From positions 1 to 57,415 of the forward strand of contig JAURDA010000007.1 in assembly GCA_030828165.1 (NCBI GenBank): 57,415 nucleotides of DNA, written 5' to 3'. The notes beneath the pieces are model-generated. The model was not told the origin of the DNA. It ran no database searches and saw nothing but the letters and a program-made list of their open reading frames with translations. A program made the position numbers and the translations under genes. This DNA is from Candidatus Poseidonia sp. GTDB taxonomy: Archaea; Thermoplasmatota; Poseidoniia; Poseidoniales; Poseidoniaceae. Within the stretch, counting starts at the first letter, position 1, and the number at the start of each line of letters is the position of its first letter. Shown here piece by piece: positions 37,093 to 46,329 of this stretch.

Positions 37093-37479
37093 ATGAGCGA
37101 TTCCCTTCCCCTCATCACGCTGGTCAAAGCAAAGGAAGTGGACGACCGCCCCAATTTAGGCGAAAGGCACCTGGGTCTTGAGCAAACGCTCTCAATGCTT
37201 TGTTCCTTCCTCTCTCTCGATGATTTTCTTCAATTTCTGAGATCGGATATTTTTGTTGGTTTCAGCAGAACCTCAGAGCCTTGGATCCAATTTGAACTCG
37301 GCTTGTACACCAACCACACCAAAACGCTGCAACTCATTCCCGAACAGCGTCACTTGACCCTTGTTGACGAGGCGATGACGGGCGCCATCGAAGACGGTAT
37401 CTGGAGGGGCGAAGCCGACGAAAGGATGGAAACCGTGTTGGCCCGGTGGGTCCAAACGGTTGCAAATGAGGCTCAGTAA
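37093..37479 (+). CDS. Unknown protein divergent from katG
   Basis: A 128-residue protein starting MSDSLPLITLVKAKEVDDRPN, mostly helical and acidic, without membrane segment, signal peptide or cysteine motif. No family was recognised. It shares the katG intergenic region and its palindrome, so it may be co-regulated with the peroxide response. Its end overlaps the convergent DDAH gene by seven bases. Upstream in-frame starts run through katG and were rejected. Confidence 0.6.
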   Translation: MSDSLPLITLVKAKEVDDRPNLGERHLGLEQTLSMLCSFLSLDDFLQFLRSDIFVGFSRTSEPWIQFELGLYTNHTKTLQLIPEQRHLTLVDEAMTGAIEDGIWRGEADERMETVLARWVQTVANEAQ

Positions 37480-38282
37480 AAGATGGAGCAGCAGGTCAAC
37501 GAACCGTCGGCGGCCCTGATTTCGCTCATCTCCACTTCGACCAATTCAAGTCCCCGAGCACGGAGCGTGGCGTGAACCGTTGGGTAGCCCTTCGCGACCA
37601 GCACTTTTCCGTTCGGCAACCCGATGGTGTTGCACCCGTAGGCTTCCTCCTCAGGCATCCAAAGGAGTTCGCACCCACTGGGAAGTTCACCAAAGGCTTC
37701 CGGAGACAAGTAACCTTCTGGAACCAAGATGGTGGAATCCGTGGGGGTTGACGAAATGCTCGTGAGGTGAAGAGCGTGGCTCGGGATATCGATCACGCGA
37801 AGTTCGTGACCGAAATCTTCGAGCAAGCTGCGCAAGCTTGCAATACCGAGATCGTTGGTCCGCGATGAGCGGCCGACAAAGAACAAATCTCCCAGGCGAA
37901 TGATGTCGCCGCCGTCCATTCTCGCTTCACCGCCCATTCGACAGGTTTGAACCCCCTCGAGTTCGCTCATCAGAAATTCAGCGATGGGGGGTTGTTCTGC
38001 AACTCTGGAGGGGTGTCCCGGATGCGGAAGGAGCATCTTGCCGTCGATGACGACGGCTTGGTCTTCGACGAAGATACAATCGGGGTGGCGATCGTCGGCT
38101 TCAAGGGCATGAACCTGAACGCCGTTCGCTTCGAGGGCGGCGATGTAGGCTTGGTGTTGGGCCCGTGCAACCTCAACGTCGGTTGGTCCGCTACCGAAAT
38201 AGTAGGCAAGGGCGTTGGTGAACGATTCGGGTACCCTACGGACGAGAGCCTTTCTTTTTTGGTCCACCCGAACGGAGGCCAT
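37473..38282 (-). CDS. DDAH/arginine-deiminase-type amidinohydrolase
   Basis: A 269-residue protein that would hydrolyse methylarginines or a related guanidino compound to citrulline-type products. Guanidino-modifying family motifs are present: RRVPESF, PDCIFVEDQAVV, MDGGDIIRLGDLFFVG, catalytic His172 in HALHLTSISS, and the C-terminal catalytic Cys in DGSLTCCS (264 or 265). The length is that of DDAH rather than the longer arginine deiminases. Confidence 0.88.
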   Translation of the reverse strand: MASVRVDQKRKALVRRVPESFTNALAYYFGSGPTDVEVARAQHQAYIAALEANGVQVHALEADDRHPDCIFVEDQAVVIDGKMLLPHPGHPSRVAEQPPIAEFLMSELEGVQTCRMGGEARMDGGDIIRLGDLFFVGRSSRTNDLGIASLRSLLEDFGHELRVIDIPSHALHLTSISSTPTDSTILVPEGYLSPEAFGELPSGCELLWMPEEEAYGCNTIGLPNGKVLVAKGYPTVHATLRARGLELVEVEMSEIRAADGSLTCCSIFY

Positions 38283-38412
38283 GTGTTGTTCGGCCCGCCG
38301 ATGCCCCTTAACATTTCGCCTTTTTTCGGTAGTCGTTTTCCGCTGAGCGGAAAAAGCAGGGCTGGATGCCCTTTACCGCTGTCTTCAACAGGGGGTGCTG
38401 GTTGGCTTGTCC

Positions 38413-39999
38413 ATGGCCAGTCAACGCCGAAGCGCCCTTCTCCTGATGTGGTTGATGGTTTTGGCCCCAATGTCCGGATGTTTCGGTGAGAACGAAGCCC
38501 CCGCCGTAACGGTTGATGCCCTCGCCGTCGAGGAGGCCGATTCGCTTCAAGGAGGCATGTGGCAGCAAATTACCCTCACGGCAAAGGAAGACGTGGCCGT
38601 CTACATCCCTTACTTCGTTCAAGACCCCGGTTCACTTCGCGCCCAAAACGGTACGGTTCTCGATGTGGCCAAGGGCGAAGCCGTCGCCGTCGATGTGCTC
38701 TTCCCGCCACGCAACGAAGACGTGGTGCTTTTCCTTGGCGAATTTGGTCGGATTCACTGGCCCATCCGTGCTGCGAACCAGTCATGGATGTCGTGGCTTG
38801 AGAGCATGCCAGACGTCGGTGCTGTTGAAGCCGTTCCAAATCAGGACGAGGGGGGTGTTTGGCCTTGGTTGATTCCTGGAAACACGACCGGTGGAGACGT
38901 GGTCCCGCTCAAGTTGACGACCGTCCGTCCAGAGCGCAGTGACCTCACCGAAGAAAACGGTGCATCGGCGTCCGGCGGTTGGCTCAACGGCCGAGACGTC
39001 TACGAATGGGTGGAGTTCATCACCGATGAGACGGCGGACCCTACTGACCCTTATGACGGAGCGGTGGGCTACCTCGACCGTTGGATCGGTAACGGTAATC
39101 CTGCTTACGAGGACGCCATCGCGTACTTTGAAGGCGTGATGGTTGGCTACGGTCTTGATGTTGAAGTCCATCGCTTCCAGTCTGGCACCCTCTGGGCTGT
39201 GAACATTTGCGGCTACAAAACCGGAACCGTGTTCCCCGATGAATGGTTGGTTTTCGGAGCCCACTTTGACATCGCCCCTCCCGTAGCCTACCTTCCCGGT
39301 CCAAACCTTCCCGGCTACGGCACGCGAACCGGTGCTTACGACAACTCTGCCGGAACGAGTATGGTGTTGACCACGGCCAGCGTGCTCGCTGACTTTGACG
39401 CCCGCCGAACCATGGTTTTCTGCCTCTGGTCTTCCGAGGAGGAGGGGTTGTGGGGTTCAAGTGCATTCACGGGCGATGTCCCCGACGGCGTGACCATCAG
39501 CAATTACCTGAACCTCGACATGGCCGGCATCAACTACCCCGGCGACTATGCGCTCTCGGTCTACCTCGGCCCCGACGGGACGGGCGATGTGATCGACCAG
39601 GCGGGCATGTACCACCTCGCAGAATGGATTGGCGCCGACGCGTTTGACCTTGCCTACCAAATGGAGCGAGGCCGCACCGAATGGGAGGCGGGGGGTGAGT
39701 CGCCTCTGTGGCAGAACAACTACGAAGACACGGTGGCCATTTACGAATCCCCAACCGCCCGGAGTGACCATCAGCCCTTCCAAGACATCGGCGTGGCCAC
39801 CTTGGGGTGGAACGGCGTGGTTGACGGGTATCCTTGCTACCACCGAAATTGCGACACGCTGGACACCATGAAAGGTTACATGGAAACCGACACCGCTTCT
39901 GGCGAAGCAAACCTTGTCCATTCATGGGACATCGTCACGTGGTGGGCGGTCTACGCCTTCTTGCACATGGACCAAACCCCGGTTCCAAACGAATTGTGA
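38413..39999 (+). CDS. M28-family metallopeptidase lipoprotein (copy 1)
   Basis: A 528-residue exported zinc peptidase. The signal peptide ends in lipobox LAPMSGC (Cys23). A beta-rich N-terminal domain of about 190 residues precedes the M28 catalytic domain, whose metal ligands are all visible in VFGAHFDIAP, AYDNSAGTSM, WSSEEEGLWGS, NLDMAG and SDHQPFQDIG. It probably releases amino acids from external peptides. A close paralogue lies at 43530-45290, sharing the same domain order, lipobox position and motif spacing. ATG 38413 was preferred over the GTG at 38395. Confidence 0.9.
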   Translation: MASQRRSALLLMWLMVLAPMSGCFGENEAPAVTVDALAVEEADSLQGGMWQQITLTAKEDVAVYIPYFVQDPGSLRAQNGTVLDVAKGEAVAVDVLFPPRNEDVVLFLGEFGRIHWPIRAANQSWMSWLESMPDVGAVEAVPNQDEGGVWPWLIPGNTTGGDVVPLKLTTVRPERSDLTEENGASASGGWLNGRDVYEWVEFITDETADPTDPYDGAVGYLDRWIGNGNPAYEDAIAYFEGVMVGYGLDVEVHRFQSGTLWAVNICGYKTGTVFPDEWLVFGAHFDIAPPVAYLPGPNLPGYGTRTGAYDNSAGTSMVLTTASVLADFDARRTMVFCLWSSEEEGLWGSSAFTGDVPDGVTISNYLNLDMAGINYPGDYALSVYLGPDGTGDVIDQAGMYHLAEWIGADAFDLAYQMERGRTEWEAGGESPLWQNNYEDTVAIYESPTARSDHQPFQDIGVATLGWNGVVDGYPCYHRNCDTLDTMKGYMETDTASGEANLVHSWDIVTWWAVYAFLHMDQTPVPNEL

Positions 40000-40017
40000 G
40001 GGAGCGGTAAACCCTGC

Positions 40018-40131
40018 TCAATCCATCAGGAAAAAATCCGGAAAGAGAAGCGAGAGGGGTAAGGCGAGAAGGAATCCGAAGATTCGAATCGCATCCTGCA
40101 TCATGAACCGCCTATTCCTCCACGAGTTCAT
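40018..40131 (-). CDS. Possible 37-residue membrane peptide
   Basis: A short frame downstream of the SCO1 gene encodes MNSWRNRRFMMQDAIRIF followed by a hydrophobic stretch GFLLALPLSLLFPDFFLMD, so one membrane segment. The only support is its orientation, 22-base spacing after SCO1, and hydrophobicity. It could be a chance frame. Confidence 0.3.
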   Translation of the reverse strand: MNSWRNRRFMMQDAIRIFGFLLALPLSLLFPDFFLMD

Positions 40132-40153
40132 AACCGTTTGCTGGGGTTTTCGT

Positions 40154-40801
40154 TCAAAGCGTGTGAAGATGGCGGAGGTCCTCAAGGAAGAGGTCGAGGA
40201 TCCAATCGTTATCGCCCCACCAAACTTGCAACGTTCCAAACCGGTCGACCAAGACGGTCCCCGTCGAGTGGTTGACGGTGTAATCATCGGGGTGATGTCG
40301 TGCAGTGTCACTCGTGCCAGCATCTTCAATGGTCAGGCCGACACCAAAATTCAACCAAACGCTTTGGATGGCGGCCATCGCCTCGCTGTCCGAGGTGTTG
40401 TCATCAACGGTCAAGTGGGCCCAGTTGGATTGTGTTCCCGTTTTCCATTCATGGAGGGTTGAAACGTTGTCTCGCCAGGGATCAACGGTCACCGTGAGGA
40501 ACGTGGTTTTGTTCAATTCCTCGGGGGTGAGTTGGCTCTTTACCCACTTCATGTTGTGCGTGACAACGGGGCAAATATCGAGGCAATTGGTAAAAAGAAA
40601 CGCCACGACGAGGGTGGTGTTTGCCGCTTCCTCTGAATAGGTCCACGAGGTGTTTTCACTGGACGTGAGGGTGAAATCCGAGACCACTGCGCCGTTCAAC
40701 ACATCGCCATGGGGCGCCCATTCCGCTTCGACTTGAGGTCCAAGGCAACCCGATAAGAAAAGGGTCGCAACCACGAGCGTCAACAAGGGATTCGTGTTCA
40801 T
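40154..40801 (-). CDS. SCO1/SenC-family copper protein, lipid-anchored
   Basis: A 215-residue thioredoxin-fold protein. The lipobox is FLSGC (Cys19), and the copper site is complete: C-x3-C-P in TNCLDICP (Cys73, Cys77) and His178 in DYTVNHST. SCO proteins deliver copper to the CuA centre of cytochrome oxidase or act as thiol reductases. It lies nine bases after the LVIVD beta-propeller gene and is probably in one operon with it. Confidence 0.9.
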   Translation of the reverse strand: MNTNPLLTLVVATLFLSGCLGPQVEAEWAPHGDVLNGAVVSDFTLTSSENTSWTYSEEAANTTLVVAFLFTNCLDICPVVTHNMKWVKSQLTPEELNKTTFLTVTVDPWRDNVSTLHEWKTGTQSNWAHLTVDDNTSDSEAMAAIQSVWLNFGVGLTIEDAGTSDTARHHPDDYTVNHSTGTVLVDRFGTLQVWWGDNDWILDLFLEDLRHLHTL

Positions 40802-40810
40802 TGCACCACT

Positions 40811-42586
40811 TCAAAGACGGTAGGGGAGGTCAATATCGAGTTGAACCAAGTACAGACCGGTCGATATGCACGAGGCGTACGTGATTCCGTCATGGTGTTC
40901 AACGGCCCAGAGGAAGGGCACCCATCCAAAATCGTAGAAACTTGAATCCAACGGGGTGCCGTCTTCACCGTGAGGCAAGTAATACGCCACCGTGGACTCT
41001 TCGTGAACGGAAATGCGATCGTCGGGGTTCGTCGGGTCGACGAGGGTCTCGATGTCAACCACCCAAAGCCCGGCGTGATAGTGTGAAATGTAGAGGCGCC
41101 CGTCCCATCCACCACCGTGGCTTTGGTCGGTGGTTTCATCGGTCTCGAAATACGTGCTGTCAAGGTTGTGGGGTGAAAACAACAGCCATTCATCGCCGTT
41201 GGGATGGGCTTCACAATCGGCCCCGTAACAGTGGTCCTCAGCGTAAGGAATCTCCCAATCACGTATCAGTTTGGGTTTGAATTTGAATTGCCCGTCTTCC
41301 ATCGTATAATCGGTAGTGTCGATGAGGTAGATGATGCCCGTTCCAACCGAGGTGCTCAACACTTCCACGGCGGCCGTCACCATGTGAACGGGTTCATCGG
41401 AATAGCCGACGTGTGACAAATCGACCATATTGGGGAAGGGTTCTGCGTAGTGAATGTAGGAAACTCGGCCACCGTTTTCGTTTCCGGTCGTTCCGCTGTC
41501 GGGTTGGCCGTCGTCGTCCAAATCAAGGAAATCCATCCAAAGGCCGACTTCGGGGGCGCGCCATCGGCACATCAGGGGGTTACCAAAGCCGGTGCGGCAC
41601 GTTGTCGCATGCAGCGTGTATGCCTCGGGAGAGTTCACGGGGTGCGGAACGTCCGTCACGTCACCAATTCGAAGGCCAGCTTCCCAGTAACTGCCGTAGA
41701 TGAACGTGCGGCCGTAGCGAGGGTCGTTTGGGTCCTCTCCTGGCCACAGTTGTACGGTCATGTCGTGAATGTAAATCCATCCTCCTCGCGTGGTTTCCCA
41801 CGCCACCTCGTATTCACCAACCTTGACGATGGTGTGGCCATAGCCAGACAAGACACCTTGGAGGTTTCGTGCCGCTGAACCGTCCAGATTCAAGTGTGCA
41901 ATGGTCACGCCGCCGCACGCTTCTCCGATGGCGTCATTGCAGTCGTTGTAATCGGGGTTCGCAACGAAAATGTACCACTCGCCGTCGATCATGTGGGTGT
42001 AGAGGTTGTGCGGTCCGCTCGGGTGGTCGACATCGTACCAGCTGTCGATCAACGTGGGATTGGTCTTGTCCGTAACATCGATGAGGAGGACAGAAACTTG
42101 TGTGGGGTCACTCCATTGTCCAACGTTTGGGTCCGCATTTCCCGGGTCCACCAGTTGATTTTGCTGTATGATGTATTCTCTGCCGTTGTACTCAAGATAC
42201 TTGACATCCAGTACTTGGGTGTTCGGATCGTTAAACACGCCGACAACTTCGGTGTTTTCTGGGTCCGTCACGTCCACGATGTGCATGTCGTTCCATCCCG
42301 CCAAGTAGGCGTACGTTTCACCATCCGGAGTGGTAGCAACTTGAACTTCCGCATTGCCTGCAGTGGTGAGGGGATTGAAGTCAAGCAGTTCCATGTTGGA
42401 GGTACCGGCGACGTGTTGGCTGGCGTTTTTGTGGTCGTGACCTTCGTATTGGAACAGTGGGTCGCCGCTGTTCGCAAGCACGTCGTTGGTGGTGGATTGT
42501 TCGATATCGTCTCCAAGAATGAACAAGGTTGCGGACGTCAAAAACAAGACCGTGAAGACCGCCAACAGCCATTCCTTCCCGCCCAT
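40811..42586 (-). CDS. Secreted LVIVD-repeat beta-propeller protein
   Basis: A 591-residue exported protein with one N-terminal hydrophobic signal or anchor (WLLAVFTVLFLTSATLFIL). Repeated blade motifs of the LVIVD type occur, such as MHIVDVTDPENTEVVGVF, LLIDVTDKTNPTLIDSW, LRIGDVTDV and LWVVDIETLVDP. The His-rich segments (YEGHDHKNASQH, EHHDG) might bind metal. Catalytic activity is not evident. It is likely a surface scaffold or metal-related protein linked to SCO1. The start at ATG 42586 agrees with the shared TATA box. Confidence 0.82.
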   Translation of the reverse strand: MGGKEWLLAVFTVLFLTSATLFILGDDIEQSTTNDVLANSGDPLFQYEGHDHKNASQHVAGTSNMELLDFNPLTTAGNAEVQVATTPDGETYAYLAGWNDMHIVDVTDPENTEVVGVFNDPNTQVLDVKYLEYNGREYIIQQNQLVDPGNADPNVGQWSDPTQVSVLLIDVTDKTNPTLIDSWYDVDHPSGPHNLYTHMIDGEWYIFVANPDYNDCNDAIGEACGGVTIAHLNLDGSAARNLQGVLSGYGHTIVKVGEYEVAWETTRGGWIYIHDMTVQLWPGEDPNDPRYGRTFIYGSYWEAGLRIGDVTDVPHPVNSPEAYTLHATTCRTGFGNPLMCRWRAPEVGLWMDFLDLDDDGQPDSGTTGNENGGRVSYIHYAEPFPNMVDLSHVGYSDEPVHMVTAAVEVLSTSVGTGIIYLIDTTDYTMEDGQFKFKPKLIRDWEIPYAEDHCYGADCEAHPNGDEWLLFSPHNLDSTYFETDETTDQSHGGGWDGRLYISHYHAGLWVVDIETLVDPTNPDDRISVHEESTVAYYLPHGEDGTPLDSSFYDFGWVPFLWAVEHHDGITYASCISTGLYLVQLDIDLPYRL

Positions 42587-42616
42587 GGCCCTCACACACC
42601 AGACATCCGTTTGGTC

Positions 42617-42623
42617 TTTATAA
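42617..42623. promoter_or_regulatory. Shared bidirectional TATA element
   Basis: TTTATAA reads as a TATA box on both strands. It lies 21 to 27 bases before the plus-strand ATG at 42644, giving a leaderless transcript, and 31 to 37 bases before the minus-strand ATG at 42586. Confidence 0.55.
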
Positions 42624-42643
42624 CCCCTTGACTACCCTGTGAC

Positions 42644-43324
42644 ATGGGCAGAAGGTGGGCGTTGGTGGTGGCCCTCATGATGTGTGTAGGCCTCAACACG
42701 TCTCCCGCAGTCCAGGCCCACGAACAGAAAACACTCGCCGTGATTCTTCTTGACGATGGAATACCGTCTGGCAACATCACCGATCCTACCTTTGTGCAGG
42801 GCAACGCCGTTTGGTTCCGAATGGAAGACAGTACAAACAACACCTCCATGGTTGTTCAGCTCGATCTCGACCAAGACGGGGTGTTCAACGCTTCAAATGA
42901 TTTTGAATCGGGTGCTTTGGTGAATGCCTGTGAATTGGATGAAAACGGTACCTTGGTCGATGAATCGTGTGCGGTTTCAGCAACCTACGCCTTCCCAGCG
43001 AATGCCAGCACGGGAACGTACACCTTCTGGATTCACCGCACCCACAACGAAAGCGAAGAAAGGTGGGAATACCATATTGTGGTTCATGAAGACGTGCATG
43101 TAGAAGAAGGGGATGGCCCTTCACCCGGTGATTGTTTTGGTCTGGGTTGTGCCGATGAAGAGACGGCTGCTGGCGACGCTGTCAATGAAGAAACGGCCGA
43201 TGAAACAGAGGTGGTGTTGCTCGTCGCCATCATCGCTTTGGTGGGCATGGTGGCGACCGTTCTCTCCATCCAAAAGGAACGGCGCGAAGAAAAGACGTTT
43301 CCGAGCCTCAACGAAGAAGAGTGA
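42644..43324 (+). CDS. Secreted protein with C-terminal membrane anchor, unknown function
   Basis: A 226-residue protein with signal peptide (WALVVALMMCVGLNTSPAVQA), an outward domain of about 150 residues with several N-x-S/T sequons and three or four cysteines, an acidic linker, a membrane helix (about 188-210) and a short basic/acidic tail. No family was recognised. It shares a promoter region with the LVIVD/SCO1 operon, suggesting related expression. Confidence 0.75.
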   Translation: MGRRWALVVALMMCVGLNTSPAVQAHEQKTLAVILLDDGIPSGNITDPTFVQGNAVWFRMEDSTNNTSMVVQLDLDQDGVFNASNDFESGALVNACELDENGTLVDESCAVSATYAFPANASTGTYTFWIHRTHNESEERWEYHIVVHEDVHVEEGDGPSPGDCFGLGCADEETAAGDAVNEETADETEVVLLVAIIALVGMVATVLSIQKERREEKTFPSLNEEE

Positions 43325-43325
43325 T

Positions 43326-43439
43326 TCACCCTTCGATCAGCGGGCAACGAAGGTCGTCGATGATTTCGATCACGTGCGATGAAAACAACGATGCTTTGGA
43401 CAACCGCTTGGCCATGTTTTTTCGTGTGGTTCTCGTCAT
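43326..43439 (-). CDS. Possible 37-residue protein
   Basis: A short frame, MTRTTRKNMAKRLSKASLF continuing to DDLRCPLIEG, fills most of the 205-base gap between convergent and divergent neighbours. The basic N-terminus and acidic C-terminus look protein-like, but there is no motif or clear promoter. Reported as tentative. Confidence 0.3.
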   Translation of the reverse strand: MTRTTRKNMAKRLSKASLFSSHVIEIIDDLRCPLIEG

Positions 43440-43529
43440 GTTCTCATGAATTCATTGGTTCTGTTCCTTCTTCAAAGAATCGGTCGTATGAGGGCAGACC
43501 TTGAGAAGGTGAACCGCGACGGCAGTTGC

Positions 43530-45290
43530 ATGGGACACCGACTGGGGCGGGCCTTCTTCCTCGTCGCCTTGATGTTGTTGACCCCACTTTCGGGGTGTTT
43601 TGGCGAGCAGAACGAAGGCGGGCTCGATTCCCTGGAGGACGTCGCAATCACGCCCTCCACCCTCATCGGAGGGGTGTTTCAGGGGATGACGATCACCGCG
43701 GATGCGGACCTCTCAGCCTTTGTGCCATACCTTATTCTCAATCCAGAGAGTGGTTACGTTCAAAACTCCACCGTGGTCGACTTACGAGCAGGCGAATCGG
43801 TTCTTCTGACGGTGCTTGCACCTCCAAGAACCGACACGGCCGTCGTGCTGCTGGGTGATTACGGAAGAGAACATTGGCCGATTCGGTCAATCGATGAATC
43901 GTGGCGGACGTGGTATCAGCGCAACGGCCAAGACCGAAACGACAACCCGGGTATTCAGCGAATTGAAGGCGTAAACGGGAGTTTGGATGTGGTCCAAACC
44001 TCCAACCAAAGCGGTGGGCCTGTCTACGCTCTCCGACTTGCAATTGAACGCCCGATGGCCCCTGCCTACGGCGAAGCCGATGGTGGTCGTCACTCCACGG
44101 GCGTCGTCAACGGGAGGACGACGTTCAACTTCCTGTCCGCATTAACCGACACCTCTGCAGACCCCACCGATGCGGCAGACGGGGCCCTCGGCTACCTTGA
44201 CCGTTGGGCCGGACAGGGGAACTTCGCCTACGAGGATGCGGCCCTTCACCTCCGCCAAACCTTGGAAAATTTCGGGCTCGAGGTCATCGTGCAGCGCTTT
44301 ACGTACGATTCACTCACCACCGGCTCTCAAAACCCAGAGGCCTACAACATCTGCGGGTATCGGTACGGTGAAGTTGACCCGGACAAGTGGATGGTCTTCG
44401 GCGCCCACTTCGACATCGCCCCTCCCGCCAACGCCGCCGTGTTGGACCCGCACGTGTTCGGCAGAACCTACGGAACCCGCGTTGGCGCTTACGACAACAC
44501 GGCAGGAACCAGCATGGTCTTGACCGTTGCTGAAGCGATGGCCAACTATCAAACCCGGAACACGATGGTGTTCTGTTTGTGGTCGGGCGAAGAAGGTGGA
44601 AAGCGTGGAAGCGACTTCTGGACCGACGAATGGGTCAAGGAAGAGAATCCAAACGTCGAGGTCACCAATTACGTCAACCTCGACATGGCCGGCGTAAATT
44701 GGCCCGGTGGAGGCGGTGCCCCGTGCGGCAACAACCACGGCCCCGACGGTGGATGCGACCCTCAGCCCGAAGTGGACCCCGACGGGTATCCAAAGGACGA
44801 GGAAGTGTGGCCCATGCGGGTTTACATCGGCCCGAGCCTTGACCACGACGTCATGAATCAGCCGGAGATGGTGGGTTTGGCCTTGTGGATCGGCTCCGAC
44901 GCCATCGGCGTCGAGAAGCAAATGTCCCCTCTCCTCGGCGAAGGGCACGCTCCAGAAACGTGGAAAGTTGACGATTGGATGGCCAAAGACCGGCCGGAGA
45001 TCATCGTCTACGAGGACACCACGGCCCGTTCAGACCACGCCACCTTCCAAGACAATCTCGGGACGGTCACCATGGGCTTCGGAGGGCTGGTTGACGGGTA
45101 TTGGTGCTACCACCAAACCTGCGATACGCTCGATGAAATGATTGACTGGATGGACACGACCGGGAAGGATTACGGCGAAGAACAGAGCGGAACCAGCAAC
45201 TTGGTGGACGCATTGGACACCATCACGTGGTGGGCAACGTATTCCTTCTTCCATTTGGATGAAAACCCAATCCGAAACGCCTACTTGTGA
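43530..45290 (+). CDS. M28-family metallopeptidase lipoprotein (copy 2)
   Basis: A 586-residue paralogue of the peptidase at 38413-39999. The lipobox LTPLSGC again has its Cys at residue 23. Metal-site motifs are VFGAHFDIAP, AYDNTAGTSM, WSGEEGGKRGS, NLDMAG and SDHATFQDN. It carries a longer insert around the NLDMAG region (Gly/Pro/Asp-rich, with three cysteines). The frame is open from 43446, but ATG 43530 puts the signal peptide at the N-terminus. It converges on the M50 gene with no gap. Confidence 0.9.
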   Translation: MGHRLGRAFFLVALMLLTPLSGCFGEQNEGGLDSLEDVAITPSTLIGGVFQGMTITADADLSAFVPYLILNPESGYVQNSTVVDLRAGESVLLTVLAPPRTDTAVVLLGDYGREHWPIRSIDESWRTWYQRNGQDRNDNPGIQRIEGVNGSLDVVQTSNQSGGPVYALRLAIERPMAPAYGEADGGRHSTGVVNGRTTFNFLSALTDTSADPTDAADGALGYLDRWAGQGNFAYEDAALHLRQTLENFGLEVIVQRFTYDSLTTGSQNPEAYNICGYRYGEVDPDKWMVFGAHFDIAPPANAAVLDPHVFGRTYGTRVGAYDNTAGTSMVLTVAEAMANYQTRNTMVFCLWSGEEGGKRGSDFWTDEWVKEENPNVEVTNYVNLDMAGVNWPGGGGAPCGNNHGPDGGCDPQPEVDPDGYPKDEEVWPMRVYIGPSLDHDVMNQPEMVGLALWIGSDAIGVEKQMSPLLGEGHAPETWKVDDWMAKDRPEIIVYEDTTARSDHATFQDNLGTVTMGFGGLVDGYWCYHQTCDTLDEMIDWMDTTGKDYGEEQSGTSNLVDALDTITWWATYSFFHLDENPIRNAYL

Positions 45291-46247
45291 TCAGCGCACC
45301 AGCGAAGACACCGGTTCTGCAACGCTGTAGAGCAAATTCATCGGCGACCAAACGCCGGTGAACATCGTCAACACCAAAGCTGCAAACACCAGCAAGACGC
45401 CAAAGAACACCTGTTCGTTCCAATCCTTGACTTTCAGCCCGTCAAGCGGTCCGAAAGGAAGCATGTTGAACAAACCCAAGATCAAGTTCGCACTCAACCA
45501 AAACACGCCCGCATCGATGAGCATGGCTTGCCAAACCAACGACCCGTTGACGAGATAAGTTGGCTCAAACAACGAAGACACCGTCGCCGATTGGAAGGCT
45601 CCGGTGAGGCCAAGGAGGATTCCCCAAAGCGGGATGCCGATCAAAAACAAAGCGAAATTTGTCAGCGGGCCCGCAACGGCGATGTGGCCGTTTTGGCGGC
45701 GCGTGACGAGTCCTGCCACCATCACGGCTCCCGGCGCCATGAAAAGAAAACCAAGAAACAACGAGAGGAGAATACCAAATTGAAGCCCTTTGGGGTCGGC
45801 TCGAAACTCGGCCCAACACCCGTGTTTCTTGGCCACGAGTTTGTGGCCGATTTCATGGAACAAAAAGGCCGGGCCGATGGCGATAAACATCACCGGCATG
45901 GACAACAAGAGCATCAGCAACCACGAGGACACCCCCATTGAGGAAAGGCTCGAGAGCCCTCCTACGGCCATGAACCCCAGGGCCAGCGTAAACGCGCCCA
46001 TGGCCAAGCGGAGGTGTTCTTTTTCGGTGTCGCTGAAGTGCCACAGGCGTCCCGTGTGATGTTTGGGCTTCTCCCAAACTTCCTGGCCAAGAAATTGCAT
46101 CAATGCGCCGGATAGTGGTGATGAACTCTCAAACTTCGCACGCCCGCCGTACGCCGGTTGATGAACGCGGTGTATTTTGGGTCGGTCTTGCCGCCGCGAA
46201 AAGGGGTCGTCGTTGAGCATATCCGCCCGGGAATCGCGTTTGCCCAT
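45291..46247 (-). CDS. M50-family (site-2-type) intramembrane metalloprotease
   Basis: A 318-residue membrane protein with a cytosolic N-terminal region of about 90 residues and about six hydrophobic segments. The zinc motif is HEIGHK within FLFHEIGHKLVAKKHGC, and the second ligand region is NMLPFGPLDGLKV. AGPLTNFALF is also typical of the family. It probably cleaves membrane-anchored proteins, for example regulators. ATG 46247 was chosen over GTG 46262. Confidence 0.88.
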   Translation of the reverse strand: MGKRDSRADMLNDDPFSRRQDRPKIHRVHQPAYGGRAKFESSSPLSGALMQFLGQEVWEKPKHHTGRLWHFSDTEKEHLRLAMGAFTLALGFMAVGGLSSLSSMGVSSWLLMLLLSMPVMFIAIGPAFLFHEIGHKLVAKKHGCWAEFRADPKGLQFGILLSLFLGFLFMAPGAVMVAGLVTRRQNGHIAVAGPLTNFALFLIGIPLWGILLGLTGAFQSATVSSLFEPTYLVNGSLVWQAMLIDAGVFWLSANLILGLFNMLPFGPLDGLKVKDWNEQVFFGVLLVFAALVLTMFTGVWSPMNLLYSVAEPVSSLVR

Positions 46248-46329
46248 GAGGGTACCATACACAGCTCAACCTTGAATCCTCGTGTCCGAGGGTTCATGTG
46301 GAGGAAAACAATGGGATGATGAGAACACC

